Source of the DNA: Hyalella azteca
Taxonomy: Eukaryota > Arthropoda > Malacostraca > Amphipoda > Hyalellidae
Direction of reading: 5' to 3'
DNA length: 64,000 bases
Assembly: GCF_000764305.2 (NCBI RefSeq)
Contig: NW_025939124.1
Coordinates: forward strand, 124,001 to 188,000
Below the pieces are notes generated by a model. It worked only from the letters and a program-made list of their open reading frames with translations. It made no database searches and was not told where the DNA came from. Numbering within the stretch: position 1 is the first letter of the stretch; every line of letters begins with the position of its first letter. Position numbers and translations under genes: made by a program. Below, one piece after another: positions 12,350-22,271 of the stretch.

Positions 12350-12363
12350 GTGAGTATGCGTCT

Positions 12364-12393
12364 TCAAAATTCCTTTCATTTTCTCAGGTAAAG
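12364..12393 (+). promoter_or_regulatory. Second abutting acceptor/donor signal
   Basis: The sequence 'ttcctttcattttctcag' ends at 12387 and is followed directly by 'gtaaag'. This is the second back-to-back acceptor/donor within 85 bases. It could be the acceptor of the next exon or another recursive site. Confidence 0.27.
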
Positions 12394-15279
12394 TTTTTTT
12401 CGCTCCTGCCTTTTCATCAATGTTGTAATGTTTTATTCGCTCGCAAACTGGCTGGCCATTAAGGGTTGGAAAAATCGTGCCAACATCGATCTGGTTAATG
12501 GTGCACTGCGAGAAGAAACTCTGTTGAGAGTCGGCCCGCAACTCTCACCTGCACTTAATTATCGAACTATTCAATTCTTGCGCTTCTGTTATTTTAATTG
12601 CATGAATATTACTCCCGTGGAGTCAGGTTTTATTGCGCGTAAGTTTTAAAGGGTTTTCCGGAATTACGTCTTCATTAAATGTGTAAAATATCGCTAATAT
12701 TAAGAAGCTGCAGAAAATGAACCATTATTGTTGTCCATTATATCAGCAGCCTTTGCGAAGTTTTCCTGTGTCAAAGTGAAATTTTATTCATGTATTAAAT
12801 AAAATAAACGGTCGTATTTTGACGGTGAGTTATCTCAGGCAAAGCATGGAGACGACAATAAGATGCCTTCACAAGCTAGGTTTTCTGTGGATGACGTCAA
12901 ACGCCAATTTTGTTCTCCCAATTCATGAGTTATTAAAAAATATCTCGTAGTAATAAAAGTCTTGCTTGTGTGACATCATTTGACAAATTGACATGTACAT
13001 AAATGCGTGCGCGCTATCGTAGTTTTTCGTATATATGGACACGAATGCCGCCATTCAATGGGTTTTAGGTTCCATTAATGATGTAAAGCCTGATCTGATT
13101 TATGTCGTATACTTTGTTACCACAGGATATGTCATCTATGCTTGATTTTTATTATTTTCATTTGCTGTTTGTACGCGAGTGGAGCGGAATCCGTTCATAA
13201 TGTACGATTTACAATTACATTATTTAAACTTTGAATTATTAGAACATGTACAATTACACATTTCATTGAATTGCTATTTAAAATTAACGTCTTTTGTAAC
13301 GGCAAAAGGAACTTTTTATTTTATTGGTCTTAAACTGCGAACAATCAATCGCTGGTAATCAGAACGAGATGTTTGCTCTCAGAATTATACTAGCAAAGCA
13401 ATAATGATTGCAAAGTTGCTGCAAATGCCATGCCATATTCAACTTCACGGCTCAATCGTTCTGTCAAATTCCGAGTCAACCTTTGGCTTACAATACAACG
13501 CGCAGTTAATCGAGATTGCTTTCATTTCGTTAACAGTCATCGGCTGCTCACTAAGTCGGTTGTTGACTTGAATTCGGTTTCTACAATGCGCCTCAATGAT
13601 CCTGTTTTCCATTCGACCTCAATTCCATTCGACCTCGTTAAAATTCAATTAGTACTCAATTAAAAATGTAACATGATAGCTTATTTCATATTTTTTGTTC
13701 AGTAGAAAACGTAGTTGATTATGGCAACGCAGGTAATGAAATAATTCTCCTATATATAGTTACCAGTTTAGCTCCTATACGCCAGTTTTAATTGTGTGAA
13801 GCAAGCAGATTCTCCCATGGGCCGACGACTGAATGACTATGCATGCTGAACTAATCACATGCGCAGGTTCAGCATTCATGTCCAGGAGGATCAACTCTTT
13901 AACTTTAGTCTCATTTATGTTGTTGCTGTGCGGCGGAAGGCAAACGTTAGAGTAAACATTTAAAATTATTTCGTTGAAATCCGCGATTTGACATAAGTGA
14001 GCGCAACAAAGGTTCCAAGACTCGAGAACGCTCAAGCGTTCGTTGCTTTCTATAATGTGTAGAATATTGATAGTCACAAATATGCCCGTAAAAATATTTC
14101 GTTGCAACATTAAAAAACAGCGTTCAAAACAGCTAAAATCAAGTGGTTTTTGAGGGAGCGCAGCCGTGCACCACCAATTTTGTGCACCAATAAGCCCAAA
14201 ATCGAACGCCTTGGATCTCTCCGGACATGCACCAATCAGCCATGAACCACTCGGCTTTGTCCTCCCCCGGCCTTGCAGAAAATCTGCCGTGCACTACCAG
14301 ACCGCGGGTCGAATATGACTTCCAGACATCGTTAAATTACGTAATTTTACGTTCACCGCATCTGAGGTTAGGTTTCAGATAGCATAGTTCTGTTCCAAAA
14401 TTCATCGTTCTTCGACGAGTGGCCGTTCGACCAAGGGCTGGTTCGACGCACGGCCTAGATACGATTGTCCAGAAGTGTTGAAGGCTGCGTTCCGGATGGC
14501 AGGAATCATGATGGTCCAGTACATCCAGGGCAGTGGTGGTTTTCGGCAGGCGACCCGTTTTTGATCCGCGCAAAGATGAAATGATGTTATTCCCGCTTAA
14601 CCGTCTAGTGACAGTCACTCTATCAACGTCTAGACTGTAAATACATGACGTCTTGGAAAACGTATACGTAGACCAACTTAGTATCGGTACGGTAATCTAG
14701 TCAGTTTAATGAGATGAGGAGACGTGAGCCACATATCAGCTTAATGAGCCTCTTTTAGATTTTGTTTGTGATTTGCGCTGGACGGTAATTTAGTCACTAT
14801 TTTTTAGTGTCTATAACTGTGTATCGATTTTAAATCCTCTCGCGTCTCGTGACAAAAGAATTAAACTCTAAAGAGTCTAAACGAATCGATCCTGCTCCAA
14901 GTGCGTATTTTCTACGTGATTTCTGATGCTCGATCATTTGTTTTCGAACTTGTCCTACGCGCCGCTCCGCTCCGGTGTTGCCCATTTTGCGTGCTGCAAC
15001 TAATGCGTTTAAATGTCCCCCCTAGAATTCAACAAACCATGAAATTTTTTTACCGCAGAAATCTGAAAAGAAAATTTTCTCTTGAAGAAGAAAACTTTTC
15101 TACTGTAGAGATTCAAGAAAGACTAATACAATTTTACTAATTGAACTTCTGTTCATGGAATATGTTTCATTTCATATCATAGTGATAGTGATATCGGCGC
15201 TGAAGAATATGCTTGAAGTGGCCTGTCGCCGAATCTTGTACTTTTCTTGACTTGTCCACAGGAGATCTAAAAACAGGTC
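12394..15279. other. Long non-coding stretch, nothing firm
   Basis: No gene, RNA or mobile element could be supported. Frames near 13,775-14,110 and 14,337-14,618 on the minus strand look like chance frames. A loose repetition of 'gccgtgcaccacca'-type pieces occurs at about 14,160-14,300. Confidence 0.45.
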
Positions 15280-15362
15280 CTTCGACCGGATCTTTTGAAA
15301 CTGACGATAGTTCGAAAACTTTTGAAACTGACGATAGTTCGACCGGATCTTTTGAAATTGAA
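15280..15362. repeat. Short tandem repeat, about 28-bp unit, 2-3 copies
   Basis: The pieces 'cttttgaaactgacgatagt' and 'tcgaccggatc' recur two to three times just 3' of the minus-strand LINE fragment. It may be part of that element's tail. Confidence 0.75.
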
Positions 15363-15429
15363 TAGCTAGGTAATAATCTATATTTCCACCGGGTTCGATA
15401 TGGTGTTAGGCATTTGAAGTCTGAACATA

Positions 15430-15715
15430 TGTAGTCTGTTTTTGAACGCGTTTATACTCGGAGCGTCAACGATGTAATTAGGGAGACTGTTCCACATGTC
15501 GGTGACTCGAAGCGTCAAGAAATGTTGTCGCGTGGATGAGTTGCATCGCAGTTTTTTGGGGGTTTATAGCCGTGGCCCCTGGTGTTTGTTTTCGTTTCAA
15601 ATTCTAGTAATCCTTTTGGGATCTTGCATAAACCATGAGCATACTTGTACTTGTATATGTCAATGAGGTCACCACGCAGACGTCGATAACAGAGGCTTAA
15701 TAATTAACCTGTTAT
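15430..15715 (-). mobile_element. LINE reverse-transcriptase C-terminal fragment
   Basis: Read on the minus strand, this gives the conserved end of many LINE polymerases: LCYRRLRGDLIDIYKYKYAHGL, then TNTRGHGYK, then (after one frameshift) RQHFLTLRVTDMWNSLPNYI, then VDAPSINAFKNRL. The spaced motifs LRGDLI, TRGH, FLTLRV, WNSLP and NAFKNRL, in that order, identify the family region. Known biology: this segment lies C-terminal to the reverse-transcriptase catalytic core in CR1/L2- and Jockey-like elements of animals. The catalytic core is not present here, which fits a 5'-truncated insertion. A single frameshift near 15,560 and a stop soon after the last motif show that it is a dead copy. Clade assignment beyond 'CR1/L2-like or related' is not possible by eye. 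Confidence 0.82.
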
Positions 15716-15896
15716 TCTTTAGTACTTTCCCTCTGACTACCCTTGTCGCCTAATAACAAGCCTATTCATGTTTATTTTATTACACATTTCTTTAGTTAAT
15801 TTCAAACGCATGTCCTTTCGATAGTAGTGAATGATTTGATAGAATTCCAGCTTTGAATGGTATTGCGGCTTGCAATGCTATTGCTGCTCGTGTACA

Positions 15897-16311
15897 CTAG
15901 TTGAGGTCATGTGAGATGCTAGTTTAGGTCATGAAATGCTAGTTCAGGTCATGTGGGATGCTAGTTTAGGTCATGAAATGCTAGTTTAGGTCATGTGCGA
16001 TGCTAGTTTAGGTCATGTGGGATGCTAGTTTAGGTCATGAAATGCTAGTTCAGGTCATGTGGGTGCTAGTTTAGGTCACGAAATGCTAGTTCATGCAGGT
16101 CATGTGGGTGCTAGTTTAGGTCATGAAATGCTAGTTCAGGTCATGTGCGATGCTAGTTTAGGTCATGAAATGCTAGTTTAGGTCATGAAATGGTAGTTTA
16201 GGTCATGAAATGGTAGTTTAGGTCATGAATTGCTAGTTTAGGTCATGAAATGCTAGTTCAGGTCATGTGGATGCTAGTTTAAGTGATATTGGTGCTAGTT
16301 TTGGTCGTGCA
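15897..16311. repeat. Minisatellite, 20/22-bp units, about 20 copies
   Basis: All copies start 'ctagttYaggtcatg'. Two variants tend to alternate: a 20-bp form ending 'gaaatg' and a 22-bp form ending 'gtgggatg'. This gives a partly dimeric, higher-order structure on the left, while the right side is a run of the 20-bp form. One copy has an extra 'catgcagg' insertion. The last copies are diverged. There are no unique spacers, so this is not a CRISPR array. Confidence 0.96.
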
Positions 16312-17417
16312 TGTAAGCCCGTGGACGCAAGCTCTTAGGCGCTTCTGGGGCGCAGTTTGCTGAACTAAAACTCAATACATAATAAATAACTAAAGCTCTC
16401 GGGATTTACATTCCTCGATATTTAAGTCACAATTAAAGAGACTACTTCCTCTCTCCATGCAGTGCAGGGAAAATTACTGTGTCTACGCTAGGTGAATATA
16501 TGCTCGGGACGTGACGAGTTTGCCGATTATCTCGGGTACAGTTACAAGACTCTGATACGTTTTACATTGTCTGCTTCATTAAAGGAAAAGTAATGCAATT
16601 ATAAGTGATTTGAAATTTTGTGTGTACATTTCAAATGCATTTGTTATTAGACTTCGTTTCTACAAACAGGTAAAATAACTTGAGCACGGATGCGCGGAAA
16701 ATGCCCTCTTGTAAAATGTGCAGCTGAATACATGCATAAGTATGATTGTTGATAAATTTTCCTACGTATCTAATCATAGAAAACCTACATTCTAGTTTTG
16801 ATTGCAAATTTAATTTAGTTTTCTAGGATCGGTAACGAGTGTACGAGCATAGCGACGACGTTGCAACATAAGAGCCGTAGACAAAAGAGCTGGACTATCA
16901 CCAATACCTAAGATATAATTCATGTCTATTCTTTCTGGTTCGCAAAAGTGTAGTAAGAAATAGGATTTTTAATCACAGTAACAATAAATAAGTCTGATAG
17001 CATTAAAATTATATATTTTTAATCAGAACAATCACTAAAGTCGAGTGTTGTGTCCACAGCTCCTATCATCAAGCAGACGTAGATGAGTTACACTGCATAT
17101 TTTCCTCTTGCTGGAAGGCCATCGTACATGAACTTTCAACTTTTAACTTCAAAACCTTTAATGTACAAAATTCTCTTCAAAGCTTCCTGTTGATCTCACA
17201 AGTAAGACAAAACAACACCATGTTGGCACTCGATGGTTATAGGCTGGGCCACCGGGTGAGGCCGGTACTTCACGTTTATCTTATAGGCGCTTGGAACAAT
17301 TGACTGCCCTCCTCTCGTGTACAGTTGATAATTTTCGGCAAATAATGTGGGATATTGAACGTGACTGGCCTCACGACGGTACTTGTAAGGGTCACATGGA
17401 ACCTGTTTGTAGTAGTA
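16312..17417. other. Non-coding stretch, nothing seen
   Basis: No coding or mobile-element signal. This includes the sequence immediately 3' of the phosphatase pseudogene, where I do not see a poly(A) tail or a clear target-site duplication. Confidence 0.5.
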
Positions 17418-18221
17418 CTAAGGTCCAAGAGGGTTCAACACAAGTGCCGTAGCGTTATCATTTCCTCCGTTGTCGTGACTCCAAGCCACAAGCGCGTAGG
17501 ACCAACTCAAAGCCTCTCTCAGCGGTGTTCCAACCAAGCAATCAACAGCTTCTCGTGAGCTAAGGGCATCCCAAACCCCGTCAGAAGCCAACACGGCCGC
17601 CCTTATAACGTGTCGGGGCCATATGTATACCTCAGGACTCGGTGACACTGCCTACATTTACGGCGAAATATAATTTACGTTCTTGTACTAGAAATCTCCT
17701 AGAGCCCTGGAAACGGCTAGGTTCCCTCCGACTCTTCCATGCATGACTGAGGATCCCGCTGCCAGGATGCGCTACTTTTCTGTCGGATGGCTGGGCTTGT
17801 GGTCTCTGGTGTGTTCTATTCTACCATCGGTGAGAACTACCATCGCTCGCGAATCACCACAATTAGCGACGTACAGCGTTGTAGGTGAAGCCAGAACCAC
17901 GATGGCTGTTGTACCACAGCTGTGTCCTACTCTCATGTCCCGAAGCTGCTGATCCAGTTTAATGAAGCATAGTTTTAGGGTCTAAACAATCACCCGATCG
18001 TTCATTTGTTGCGGATTTATATTCAATAAAAGGCGCTTAAGGGTTTACGGCAGGAACTTCGACACGATCTGCGCTACTTCAAAACCCCCGTGTCCATCGA
18101 ACACGCCGAAAACAGACCATCCATGCAGATGGTGTGTCAATGACGGGGCTACTACGAAAGTGTCTTCATGGTATTCTCGCCGTCCTATGGTGGTCGATAC
18201 TCCCCACTCTATGGGGCCCAT
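17418..18221 (-). pseudogene. PPM/PP2C-type protein phosphatase pseudogene
   Basis: The minus-strand frame from 18221 to 17418 is 268 codons, counting stops. It shows the PP2C landmarks in order: GRREYHEDTFVV (codons 13-24), VFDGHGG (40-46), SCGTTAIVVLASP (101-113), LYVANCGDSRA (116-126), RDHKPSHPTEK (139-149), LAVSRALGDF (168-177), SPSPEV (193-198), VLASDGVWDALSS and NDNATALVL near the end. The metal-binding Asp residues (D42, the D of SDGVWD and the D of NDN) are kept. Known biology: metal-dependent Ser/Thr phosphatases of the PPM1A/B type. Six stops interrupt the frame (codons 59, 80, 150, 178, 188 and 190), yet there is no net frameshift and no intron. This fits an old retrocopy, or a long exon that died mainly by point mutation. 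The 5' limit is inferred; the frame is blocked just upstream of codon 1. Confidence 0.93.
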
Positions 18222-18669
18222 CAAACTCTACTGCTATAACTACGGATTCCTTCTTTCCATATTATGACCAGTCAGTTGATGGTTCATGGACTCTGCATTG
18301 GGGTTCACTTGCGCTTATGACCGTAATTCTCAGGGGCGAGCTACGATTATCTTCACTTCAATGCAAGATATAACCAGTTCCTTTACCCGAGTCTAACTTA
18401 TTTACGAAAAACAGTAACTTCTTTTCAATTGACATCAATTCTTTATACCATGATTTTTCGCAGTTAATTTATGTGAGATGCCGGGAATTCTCCTGAATTA
18501 ATTTATTTCTGCGTAATATCCAGGCGCGTATCCTAGAAACAAGTAGGCCAATGTAACTAATGTTAATATCTTGGGATTATTTTAGACGACGTGAGTTCAA
18601 ACGCTCAATGTTAAATGTTATTGTGTTTTTTACCTGTTTTTGGTCACTTCATGTTCTCTATAAATGAAT
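18222..18669. other. Non-coding spacer
   Basis: Lies between the phosphatase pseudogene and the LINE copy. No gene is seen. The first about 140 bases may contain decayed N-terminal phosphatase sequence, but I cannot read it. Confidence 0.45.
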
Positions 18670-19840
18670 ACATATGCTTCGGGTGACGTAAGCGTGGAGG
18701 AATTCCATGCGGTTGTTGAAAACAAAATTTCTGCTGTGCGATCGTCGGCAGCATTTGCGCCGTGCCTGTTCGACTGCGTGCTCTAAGAATTCACCTGCGT
18801 CACAGCTGACGATGCCAGCGCTGCAGTGCGCGCTGCCTAACAAGCAGTGTGCCAGCGATCCGCTGCCGACGTCGTTACTTAAGGGGAATGTCATAACCCT
18901 AGCATCTTTTCTGGTTTTCAACCGCTGCCTCACTGACGGAGTTGTTCAGATAAACTTCAAATCAGCTTAAATTGCGCCTCTGTTAAAAACCCAAACTGTG
19001 ACGCTTCTAATCCCAAATCATATAGACCCATCTCCAACCTGTCGATTTTGTCGAAACTCCTAGAACGCATTGTGGCCTAACAGCTGAAACGAAATCTTTA
19101 TATTATTTATGAAATCTCATGCCTCGCCTCCAGTCTGCGGCGCGCATACCGTCATCTCCACTCGACGGAAACCGATGTGTTGAAGATGCTTTCAGACATT
19201 CTGCGAGCGGTAGATAGCGGCGATATTGCAGCACTGGCTTTACTCGGCCTGTCGCGGACGCGTTTGACCACGCCACTTTATTGCGTCCACTTGACGTATC
19301 ATTCGGCCACATTACGCCGATATTGCAAGATATTCACTGGCTGCGCATGCAGCAGCGCACGCAGTTCAAGGTCGCTACTCTGACGTTCCGATGCCATCAC
19401 GATTTGACGCCTCCTCATCTCACGGGATGTCTGCAGCGCGTATCGGATCTGCTTTCTAGAAGACGACTGCGTTCGTCATCAACAGCGGACCTCGTCGTTC
19501 CATCTACACGTCTATCTACCGTCGGCGACAGAGCGTTCCCGGTCGCCGCTGCCAGAACCAGGAACAGTCTGCTGGCTTCATAACATCGGCTCCTTGGTTG
19601 CCGGAGTTTCATCGAGGTTTAAAGGCGAAACTATTTCTTGGAGCCTATGAATCAAGTGCTTAGTCATTTTTATCCGTTCTCATACTTTCTCGTGTCTATT
19701 TACTTTTTGCGTGCTATTGAACTTGTGTGTAACGTGGCTTCGAATTTCGTTTAAACCAGACGCCATTATAAATGCTTTGTAGTATAATAATAATATTTAT
19801 GATAATAATAATAATAATATTAATAATAATAATATACACT
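18670..19840 (+). mobile_element. CR1/L2-like LINE, internally deleted and inactive
   Basis: Reverse-transcriptase pieces appear in order, with frameshifts and stops: DVSVEEFHAVVENKISAVRS (from 18,685), LPNKQCASDPLPTSLLK (about 18,830), NPKSYRPISNLSILSKLLER (about 19,010), AYRHLHSTETDVLKMLSDIL (about 19,145) and AFDHATLLRPLDVSFG. At about 19,305-19,309 the sequence jumps straight to HITPILQDIHWL. It continues through the usual C-terminal block (FKVATLTFRCHHDLTPPHL, then RRLRSSST) to FKAKLFLGAYESS. Known biology: in intact CR1/L2 elements several hundred residues, including the polymerase YADD box, lie between these two points; here they are missing. The 3' end is an AT-rich tail at about 19,785-19,840 made of taa/ata repeats, as expected for this LINE group. 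No endonuclease domain is visible, so the copy is also 5'-truncated. Confidence 0.88.
19785..19840. repeat. (ATA)n/(TAA)n microsatellite at the LINE 3' end
   Basis: Imperfect 'ataataataat' runs start directly after the LINE 3' untranslated region. They are most simply read as the element's 3' tail. Confidence 0.85.
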
Positions 19841-22271
19841 GCTTTGCGCAGTGCACATTTTATATTAGTTGAATAGAACGCTCTTCACTACACACGACAG
19901 ACCTTGCGTGTGAGAGCAGCGTCACCACCGGACGGAACGGCCGCGTAACAACTGCAGGTCTGCGTAAATTATGTGTTCTCGTCTTCCTCTACGCGACTCC
20001 GTTTCCTGTAGCCACCGCTCTCTCTACTGCCAGCCCAAATCAATACGCGGTGCATTCTTAACAATTATTATTGGAGTGACCGTACGTAAGTTAAACGGTG
20101 AATCCGCTGGTCCTAAACGATCCTAAATGACGGTGTGATGATCAGTTTACAGTGATCATCTATTCTAAGTTGAGCGCAAGTCGTCTTAGGTCTACGACCC
20201 TACGTCAACTAGAATGAATAATTGAACGATCGAATATTGCAGCATCGCCCAACATTCAGGATTGACGTCAGTGACTGACGTGATTCGTTCAAAGCTTGAA
20301 TATTGATTGAATGACGACGAATTTACGTCGTATCTATAGCAAACATTTTTATGTATCCGTCTGCACAGTTTAGAGCCGCGCTACCACCATCGTGTTGCTG
20401 TCTGGCGCTTCCCTGTGCTATTTTCCTTCAGGACAACCTGATTTACGACGAAATTATTACTCTGCATTTGGGGTTATTTTTCCTCAGCTTAATAATGGCG
20501 GTATATCGGTGGCAAGATTGTATCGGTTCGGCAATAATTGAATTTTTGTTGATTTTACTTCCTACTATCAGAACTATGATCGAACTGAAGTCATCAGAAT
20601 TTAATGATATATTCCTGGAACCTTTAATCGAATGTAGATGCGCGAAGATTGTTTTAAATTGTTGGAAGAAATATTGAATAGATATTGAAAACCAGTGTCC
20701 TATTTTTACGCGTCAGCTGTGAAATAATTTCTACTGAATTTTTTATAGATAAAATTAGATTATATAAAAGAAATTAATGGTATATCTCTTATACCAGAGA
20801 AAGCGTCAAACAACATGATGATCTAAGACATGTTATTGTTACCAGAATTTAAAATTTTTGTGACTTCATTAAGAGCGACGGAATCCCGTTCTTTAAACTC
20901 ATGGTCATTGAGAGAGGAATGCATTTATTTTTTATCCTATTTCTATTCCAGCTGTTAACTAGCATATACTGTTACTATTCAATATCTAATGCAACAATAA
21001 TCTTTATCATGTAGTTTTCAAAAATGTTTCTTTATCTACATTCATTGATTATATTTACCCGTATATATGCCAATAATAAGTAAGTACTTGACTTATATCA
21101 ATTATGACTATAAATTACGCGATATTTATAAATAATTTTCATCCTACCTTAAATTGTTGGAACACAATTCCATCTAGCATATACCCACCCTTCAACTTAC
21201 GCAAGCAGTTAGGTGTTTGGTTTTTGCAATATTTTAACGAAATAAGGAAACGCTTGTAACTCGTTATTAGCATTAACATCAAAATAGTGCATCGGACTTC
21301 TCTCTGTACGATCCCCTTATCCTCATCATCATCATCTCTGCGTATATTTTTGTGTACGACAACAGCCAAGGTCGAGGCTAGCCTGAGTGTCCCCCAAGTT
21401 CCCAACGGGTTTATGACGTACGATCCGCACAAAATTTGAACTTTTCACAAGTCACATTCTTCTATATTAGTTTATTCAAGATAATATCACTTCATTGCCT
21501 TGAAAATAAACCTGTTTGATGGCTTGAAATTTCTGTAATATTAGTTCAAATAATAAAATAAAAGCATTTTACACAGGGCCAGCACATCTGGCTGACTCGG
21601 GCCTCTCGGCATTGCCTCGCTAGACATTCTGGCCTCAGTACCTCGCTAACTTTGAGAGTGTATGGTGTGTTGTGTTCAGCGGTCTGGATGTGGGAGTGGA
21701 CCAACCTGAGTCTCCTGTTTCGTTGACATTCATAGCACCATTATTTTTCACAATTCAGTTTGTTTGAAGGTACTTTCTTAACAAGTACCCTTTCACAGTA
21801 TTTTGTATTGTGAGGCGTTTTGTTTAAGATTTGACGCATATTATGCGCCCGCTGAAGTTAGTGGGCGTTTGTTGTCACAGAAATATCTCCAAACAACATT
21901 CGGTGTTGGACGTGCTTGAACTTGACAGGTAATTTGATTACCAAAGCAAGGTTCGAAAGATCAAGTCATTGACTTGTCAAAGTTGCTATGTTTTTGCTAT
22001 ATGTGAACCAATACTTGTGAAAAGTGCGTCGCACACATTGTTATTGTTTAATACTTTAATCAATGAGTAAAACCGGATTCCCATATAATATGGCAAATAC
22101 ATACATGTATTGCAAAATATGCAAATGATTGTATGTTTGCTTGTCCGTGTTTCACAGTGTGTGTAAAACAATTCAGTTTATTTAGTGAGTTGTTGAACTT
22201 TACCAGGTGTGAAATGTTAATCTATTCATTACACTGATCTTGAGTTTGGGTAATCCAAATTTATTTTTGTC
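19841..22271. other. 5' flank of the long exon, no other gene
   Basis: The 108-residue frame at 20,351-20,677 is Leu/Ile-rich but not recognised. Possible acceptors for an exon carrying a 5' untranslated region upstream of 22,272 are 'cgtgtttcacag' (ending 22157) and 'gaactttaccag' (ending 22206). I cannot choose between them or exclude a promoter here. Confidence 0.45.

Noticed and set aside
14337..14618. 93-codon minus-strand frame
   Set aside because: Considered as a transposase remnant, but no catalytic or DNA-binding motif can be found.
15897..16311. CRISPR-like regular repeat
   Set aside because: Units are directly adjacent with no unique spacers, in a eukaryotic context; this is a minisatellite.
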